Below are positions 22,742 through 26,558 of a DNA stretch of 26,558 bases, in pieces. The stretch's first letter is position 1; each line of letters opens with the position of its first letter. The stretch comes from UMGS1649 sp045534225. Lineage in GTDB: Bacteria; Bacillota; Clostridia; TANB77; CAG-465. Where the stretch lies: NCBI GenBank assembly GCA_045534225.1, contig JAZSJJ010000006.1, positions 1 to 26,558 of the forward strand. The letters run 5' to 3'. A model generated the notes under the pieces. It saw nothing but the letters and a program-made list of their open reading frames with translations. It was not told where the DNA came from and did no database searches. The position numbers and the translations under genes are program-made.

Positions 22742-23614
22742 TTATTTGTTCTTTAATTCATAAAGTACACTTTTTATTATTTCATGTGTGTCATCAGACA
22801 CTTCTACTAAAGGTAGACGAGTATTTCCAACATCCATATCTAATATGTTCATTGCATCTTTTACAGGCATTGGATTAGGTTCAATAAATAAAGCTTTAAT
22901 AAGACTAGCATATCTTAATTGTAACTCTTTAGCGTAGTTTGTTTCGCCTAAAAAGAATGCTTGACACATGTTATGAGTATCTTTTGGATATATGTTAGAT
23001 AATACAGAAATTACACCTTTACCACCAATAGAAAGTAATGGAACAATGCTATCATCATTACCAGATAATACAATAAAATCCTTTGGAACTTTAGCCATTA
23101 ATTCTAACAGCTGAGAAAAGTTGCCGCTTGCTTCTTTTATACCAACAATGTTTTCAACAGTAGCAAGTTTTGCTACTGTATCAGGTAATAAATTTACACC
23201 TGTTCTACTTGGAACGTTGTATAAAATACAAGGTGTGGCTACGCTTTCTGCAATAGCTTTGTAATGCGCTATAAGACCATTTTGGGAACTTTTATTGTAA
23301 TATGGAGTAACTAGTAGTAATCCATCTACACCGACCTTTTCGGCGAATTTAGAAAGTTTTATTGTATGTATTGTGTTATTAGATCCTGTTCCAGCTATAA
23401 CAGGAACTCTTCCGTTAACAGTTTCAACAGTGAATTTAATAAGTCTTCTTTTTTCTTTATCGCTTAATGTAGCACTTTCACCTGTGGTGCCACAAACTAC
23501 TAAACCATCAATTCCTTCATTAATTTGGAATTCAATTAATTCTGCCATCTTGTTATAGTTTATCTTACCGTCCTTAAATGGTGTAACAAGTGCAGTATAT
23601 GCGCCTTTAAACAT
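22742..23614 (-). CDS. dapA: 4-hydroxy-tetrahydrodipicolinate synthase
   Basis: A 290-residue TIM-barrel aldolase that condenses pyruvate with aspartate semialdehyde, the first committed step to lysine, meso-diaminopimelate and, in spores, dipicolinate. The pyruvate Schiff-base Lys160 lies in GIKEASGN, catalytic Tyr132 in YNVPSRTG, and Thr44 in CGTTGES; Tyr106 completes the proton relay. The end is normal. AGGAGG lies directly before the ATG on the minus strand. It stands alone, without dapB or asd, and faces the DUF378 gene divergently. No lysine riboswitch is seen in the short 145-base upstream region. Confidence 0.96.
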   Translation of the reverse strand: MFKGAYTALVTPFKDGKINYNKMAELIEFQINEGIDGLVVCGTTGESATLSDKEKRRLIKFTVETVNGRVPVIAGTGSNNTIHTIKLSKFAEKVGVDGLLLVTPYYNKSSQNGLIAHYKAIAESVATPCILYNVPSRTGVNLLPDTVAKLATVENIVGIKEASGNFSQLLELMAKVPKDFIVLSGNDDSIVPLLSIGGKGVISVLSNIYPKDTHNMCQAFFLGETNYAKELQLRYASLIKALFIEPNPMPVKDAMNILDMDVGNTRLPLVEVSDDTHEIIKSVLYELKNK

Positions 23615-23759
23615 AGAGTACCTCCTAAATATATTAGTAGTTTATGTGTTTTGAAAATTTTTGTTAAAAATTGTATTAAAAAATATAGAATAAATATATT
23701 TTTTAGACACACAATATATGTGAAGATAATTAAAAAGATTATTTGTAAGGAGGTATAAT

Positions 23760-23960
23760 ATGAAGTTTTTAAATACATTAGTACTTGTGCTAGTTATAGT
23801 TGGAGCTTTAAACTGGGGACTAATTGCTTTATTTAACTTTGACCTAGTTGCTTGGGCATTTGGTTCTATGACAATGTTAACTAGACTTGTTTACGGTTTG
23901 GTGGCTATTTGTGGGCTTTGGGCTATAACATTCTTCACAAGAATGTCCATAGATGGATAG
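23760..23960 (+). CDS. DUF378 small membrane protein
   Basis: 66 residues with two membrane helices (about 5-26 and 42-61). The family signature is GALNWGLIALFNFDLVAWAFG. DUF378 proteins (YuzA-like) are common in bacteria and of unknown function. A strong AAGGAGGT precedes the ATG. A poor GATAAT box (23725-23730) may be its promoter. The frame after the stop has a lysine-rich open stretch in another phase (see rejected items). Confidence 0.92.
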   Translation: MKFLNTLVLVLVIVGALNWGLIALFNFDLVAWAFGSMTMLTRLVYGLVAICGLWAITFFTRMSIDG

Positions 23961-24040
23961 TTAAATTTGCAGTAAAGAAAAGCTTAAAGAGCAAAATAAA
24001 AGAATGGTTAAATAAAAGAAAGATAAGAAAAAAACAAAAA

Positions 24041-24086
24041 GTATACACTCAAAACATTAGAAAAAACTAATGGTTTGAGTGTATAT
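24041..24086 (-). terminator. Long stem-loop oriented as a minus-strand terminator
   Basis: ATACACTCAAA (24043-24053) pairs with TTTGAGTGTAT (24074-24084); after one mismatch CATTAG (24055-24060) pairs with CTAATG (24067-24072), loop AAAAAA. On the minus strand the stem is followed by a T-rich tract (complement of 24027-24042), while on the plus strand no T-run follows. It therefore looks like a terminator for leftward transcription, though no leftward gene starts to its right. Confidence 0.55.
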
Positions 24087-24111
24087 TAAGTTTACTCAAC
24101 TTTACATAAAA

Positions 24112-24140
24112 TTGACTTTTGCTACATCCTTTGGTATAAT
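24112..24140 (+). promoter_or_regulatory. Promoter of the ECF S-component with flanking inverted repeat
   Basis: TTGACT (24112-24117) and TATAAT (24135-24140) have a 17-base spacer, and TGG before the -10 makes it extended. TTTACTCA (24091-24098) upstream and TGAGTAAA (24146-24153) at the start site are perfect inverted copies flanking the promoter, which could be two half-operators. Confidence 0.82.
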
Positions 24141-24187
24141 ACGAGTGAGTAAAAAATATACCACGATTAACTAAAGAGGGGGATAAA

Positions 24188-24712
24188 ATGAAAAATACAA
24201 CAAAGCAGATTTGCATAACAGCAATGGGAGTAGCACTTTTTGTAGCATTAACACTTTGCGTCCAGGTACCAGTCTTTCAGAATTACTATCTGTGCTTAGG
24301 TTATTTTGTAATGACAGCTTTTTGCTATATTGTTGGAACCATAAGCGGAACAATAGTAGGAACAATGGGTGTTGTTATATATTGCTTAGTTACAGGTGGA
24401 CTTCGGGGAATGCCTGGATGGGCGTTAGGTAATCTTGTTATTGGAATAATCTTGGGCTTAACATTTAAGTTAACAAGAAAAATAAAGAAACCAATAATTG
24501 AGATAGTAATATCTACAGTAGTAGCCGTATTCAGTGTGGCATTAGGAATACTTGTAATTAAATCTTTAGTAGAGCATGTAATATACACATTACCATTTAC
24601 TTTAAGAGTTCTGACTAACATTTATGCATTTGTTGCAGATGTTGTTATTATAGTTATAAGTATACCTATTTGCAAAGCTATAGAGCCAAAGATTAAGTCT
24701 ATGATTAAATAG
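24188..24712 (+). CDS. ECF transporter S component
   Basis: 174 residues, about six membrane helices. Such substrate-binding proteins deliver a vitamin or cofactor precursor to the shared EcfAA'T energising module, which is not in the window. The N-terminus (TKQICITAMGVALFVALTL) has the family AxxxAL pattern that docks with EcfT; LGYFVMTAFCYIVGTISG and GGLRGMPGWALGNLVIGI resemble S components of the less well-defined ECF type. The substrate cannot be told from sequence; no riboswitch is seen in the 40-base leader. AGAGGGGA precedes the ATG. It has its own promoter and a terminator. Confidence 0.82.
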   Translation: MKNTTKQICITAMGVALFVALTLCVQVPVFQNYYLCLGYFVMTAFCYIVGTISGTIVGTMGVVIYCLVTGGLRGMPGWALGNLVIGIILGLTFKLTRKIKKPIIEIVISTVVAVFSVALGILVIKSLVEHVIYTLPFTLRVLTNIYAFVADVVIIVISIPICKAIEPKIKSMIK

Positions 24713-24726
24713 AATAGACAAAAAAG

Positions 24727-24765
24727 AAGAGAGGAAATGTAAATATTTCCTCTCTTTTATTTTTT
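24727..24765. terminator. Bidirectional terminator between the S-component gene and murC
   Basis: AAGAGAGGAAAT (24727-24738) pairs with ATTTCCTCTCTT (24745-24756), loop GTAAAT. Plus-strand T-run to 24765; on the minus strand the A-run at 24721-24725 gives the T tract, so it serves both convergent genes. Confidence 0.92.
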
Positions 24766-24785
24766 GATATTAATTAAATTTGTTA

Positions 24786-26201
24786 TTACAATAAATCTGC
24801 GAGTTTAGTTATTGTACCTGCACCTATTGTTAAAACAATATCGTTTGGTTTAATAATTTCGTGTATGTGTTTTGCTATATTCTCTAATGTATGTAAGTTT
24901 TTAGCATCTGTACCAGCTTTAGTTATAGCATCTGCAAGCATTGTAGAAGAAACAATTCCTTCGTCTTTTTCTCTTGCTGCATATATATCTGCAAGAAGAA
25001 CTATGTCAGCAGTTTTTAATACTTCTACAAATTTATCAAAAAGAGTATAAGTTCTTGTATATGTATGTGGTTCAAATACAGCTATAACTCTACCATCTGT
25101 TTTTTCGCGGGCTGTAGTAAGCGTAGTCATAATTTCTGTTGGGTGATGAGCATAATCATCATAAATATTAACATTTTCACCAATTGTTTTTCTGTATTCA
25201 AATCTACGACTTGCGCCAGTGAATTCTTCAAGACCTGCTTTTGCAAGTTCAACTGGTATGTCATTAACAACACAAGAAAGTAGTGTAGCAAGTGCATTAG
25301 ATACATTGTGCACACCAGGTGCATTTAATCTTAAGTGAGTAAGAAGCGTTCCTTTGTAATATGCATCAAATTCATAACATTTATTATCTGCAATTTTAAT
25401 GTTTTCTGCATACATATCTGCATCAGTTGTTCTAGTAGAATATGTGTAAACATTTATGCTTTTAGATGTTATTGAATCGTTTGCAATTGTTAAAACATCT
25501 TGTATATTTTCATCATCTTTGTTAACAATAAGTTTTCCATTTTCGTGCATTATACCAATAAACTTAGCAAATGATGCTTTTATATTATCTAGATTTTTGA
25601 AGTAGTCTAAATGTTCTTCTTCAATATTTAATATTATTGCTGTATCTCCAGGAAAGTTTAAGAAACTATCTACATATTCACAAGACTCTAGTACAAAGTA
25701 TTCATTCTTTCCAATAGAGTAGTTGAAGTTGTTTAGTTCTTTTAGCTTAGAACCAACTAAAACTGTAGGTTCAACACCTGCTGTTTGAAGTGCAGAAGCT
25801 ATCATTGATGTAGTTGTAGTTTTACCATGCATTCCTGCTATACAAATTGGTTTATCATATTGCTTTAAAAGTTTTCCAAGGAATGGAGCTCTTTCAAAAA
25901 CAGGTTTGTTAAGTCTTACAGCTTCAAGATATTCTTTATCTGTTTCAAGGTTTATGGCAGCTGTATATACAACCATATCTGCATCTTTTACTAAATTCTC
26001 ATTAGAACCGATGTGTACAGGAATTCCTTCACCTTCAAGCATTTCAACCATAGCTGAACCCATGCTATCTGAACCAGTTACATCAAAACCAGATTTTTTA
26101 AGCATAACAGCAATACCGCTCATGCTTATTCCACCAATTCCAATCATATGTATATGTTTGTATTTTTTTAGATTTTCTATATTTGTGTTAAAATTAATCA
26201 T
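24786..26201 (-). CDS. murC: UDP-N-acetylmuramate-L-alanine ligase MurC
   Basis: A 471-residue cytosolic ligase adding L-Ala to UDP-MurNAc, the first amino acid of the peptidoglycan stem. Domain 1 has the nucleotide-sugar loop GIGGISMSG (21-29), domain 2 the ATP loop AGMHGKTTTTS (122-132), and domain 3 begins near DDYAHHPTEI, with VFEPHTYTRT following. The ATG at 26201 (protein starting MINFNTN) is preferred because AAAGGTG lies 11 bases before it; the in-frame GTG at 26210 is only two bases from that site. It is divergent from spoVG. Confidence 0.97.
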   Translation of the reverse strand: MINFNTNIENLKKYKHIHMIGIGGISMSGIAVMLKKSGFDVTGSDSMGSAMVEMLEGEGIPVHIGSNENLVKDADMVVYTAAINLETDKEYLEAVRLNKPVFERAPFLGKLLKQYDKPICIAGMHGKTTTTSMIASALQTAGVEPTVLVGSKLKELNNFNYSIGKNEYFVLESCEYVDSFLNFPGDTAIILNIEEEHLDYFKNLDNIKASFAKFIGIMHENGKLIVNKDDENIQDVLTIANDSITSKSINVYTYSTRTTDADMYAENIKIADNKCYEFDAYYKGTLLTHLRLNAPGVHNVSNALATLLSCVVNDIPVELAKAGLEEFTGASRRFEYRKTIGENVNIYDDYAHHPTEIMTTLTTAREKTDGRVIAVFEPHTYTRTYTLFDKFVEVLKTADIVLLADIYAAREKDEGIVSSTMLADAITKAGTDAKNLHTLENIAKHIHEIIKPNDIVLTIGAGTITKLADLL

Positions 26202-26330
26202 TATAGTCACAACACCTTTCTTTATCGAAAGAATTATATATGTAAATTAGAAAAAATTCAATATGTTTGCATAAATATAATATCCAAAAAACAAAAAAAC
26301 GTGTTTCTTGAAATATTATTGTAAAATAAA

Positions 26331-26359
26331 GAAGGAAAAAAACAATTTTTGGCGAATAG
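26331..26359 (+). promoter_or_regulatory. Sigma-H promoter of spoVG
   Basis: GAAGGAAAA (26331-26339) and GGCGAAT (26351-26357) fit the sigma-H consensus RNAGGAWWW - 11 bases - RNNGAAT, with the exact 11-base spacing. spoVG is a classical sigma-H gene in Bacillus, and an ATG with AAGGCGG follows at 26421, so the sequence and known regulation agree. Confidence 0.85.
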
Positions 26360-26420
26360 AATAAATGTACATAATAAAATAAGTACAAATTTTTAAAACA
26401 TTGGAAGGCGGTGCACATTA

Positions 26421-26515
26421 ATGCAAATAACAGACGTACGTTTAAGAAAAGTAAATTCAGAAAACAGAATGAAAGCTGTTGCTTCTGTAACATTCGATAA
26501 TGAGTTCGCAGTACA
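26421..26515 (+). CDS. spoVG: SpoVG, 3'-truncated by the assembly end
   Basis: The frame encodes about 31 residues of the RNA/DNA-binding regulator SpoVG: MQITDVRLRKVNSENRMKA, then VASVTFDNEFAV. Full-length SpoVG has about 85-95 residues, and the next residues in the family are normally HDIRV. The last genuine bases, CA at 26514-26515, would be the start of that His codon. From 26516 onward the sequence is sequencing adapter, so the frame there (SRRPSG...) is artificial. GGAAGGCGG supplies the ribosome binding site. It is the first gene of a sigma-H transcript. In many Firmicutes glmU follows; this cannot be seen here. Confidence 0.93.
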
Positions 26516-26547
26516 AAGTCGGAGGCCAAGCGGTCTTAGGAAGACAA
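26516..26547. other. BGI/MGI (DNBSEQ) sequencing adapter, not biological
   Basis: The 32 bases start AAGTCGGAGGCC and end AGGAAGACAA, and I recognise them as the standard DNBSEQ 3' adapter. Eleven further bases of low-complexity, T-rich junk (26548-26558) close the window. They cut spoVG exactly where the conserved reading frame stops. Confidence 0.95.
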
Positions 26548-26558
26548 TTTTCATTTTC

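Noticed and set aside
23949..24070. Lysine-rich open stretch overlapping and following the DUF378 stop, as a frameshifted tail or small gene
   Set aside because: No ATG or GTG start or ribosome binding site in that frame, and DUF378 proteins normally end where this one does.
24150..24187. preQ1-like riboswitch in front of the ECF S component
   Set aside because: The leader is only about 40 bases and lacks the pairing stem and conserved A-rich tail in the proper order.
26202..26210. GTG start for murC at 26210
   Set aside because: Only two bases separate it from the AAAGGTG site; the ATG nine bases later has proper spacing.

Overview
The window is a 26.6 kb piece of chromosome from an AT-rich, spore-forming Firmicute of the class Clostridia. 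Support for this: RNA genes are absent but the gene order ylxM-ffh-rpsP-khpA-rimM-trmD-rplS is the typical Firmicutes one. SpoIVB, SpoVG with a sigma-H promoter, a FtsK/SpoIIIE translocase and a DUF421-DUF4363 pair all point to an endospore former. Strong AGGAGG-type ribosome binding sites and many perfect stem-loop terminators fit as well. I cannot name the species. The last bases are a DNBSEQ (BGI/MGI) sequencing adapter, so the right edge is an assembly end, probably of a draft or metagenome contig.

Layout. 1-1000: a type IV pilin-like gene behind a leader with a short ORF carrying an (AC)9 microsatellite, a nested multi-branch RNA fold and an intrinsic terminator. 1030-3180: a single-gene unit with its own promoter and terminator. 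It encodes a chimera of Clp N-domain, ClpB/ClpC-type AAA+ module and FtsH-type M41 zinc protease, and its codon use differs from its neighbours. 3215-5338: recG. 5389-8133: a ferritin-like protein, a small membrane protein and the sporulation protease SpoIVB. 8157-9194: small unknown proteins, including a two-gene unit (Cys-rich protein plus 50-residue membrane protein) under a promoter with an operator-like palindrome. 9224-13130: the SRP/ribosome/tRNA-modification operon. 13182-14318: a PD-(D/E)XK 'putative transposase' (Rpn-like) gene with 21-bp in-frame repeats. 14331-20089: rsmD, a coiled-coil protein, ftsK, an unknown gene and a beta-CASP nuclease. 20122-24765: zinc-ribbon membrane protein, DUF421/DUF4363, dapA (minus), DUF378 and an ECF-transporter S component. 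24786-26201: murC (minus). 26331-end: sigma-H promoter and a spoVG gene cut off by adapter.

Most of the window is housekeeping. The parts that stand out are the Clp-FtsH chimera, the pilin leader (possible phase-variable attenuator or unnamed structured RNA), the palindrome-controlled small-protein pair, a stem-loop at the ylxM start site, and the adapter artefact. All statements come from reading the sequence; no database search was run.
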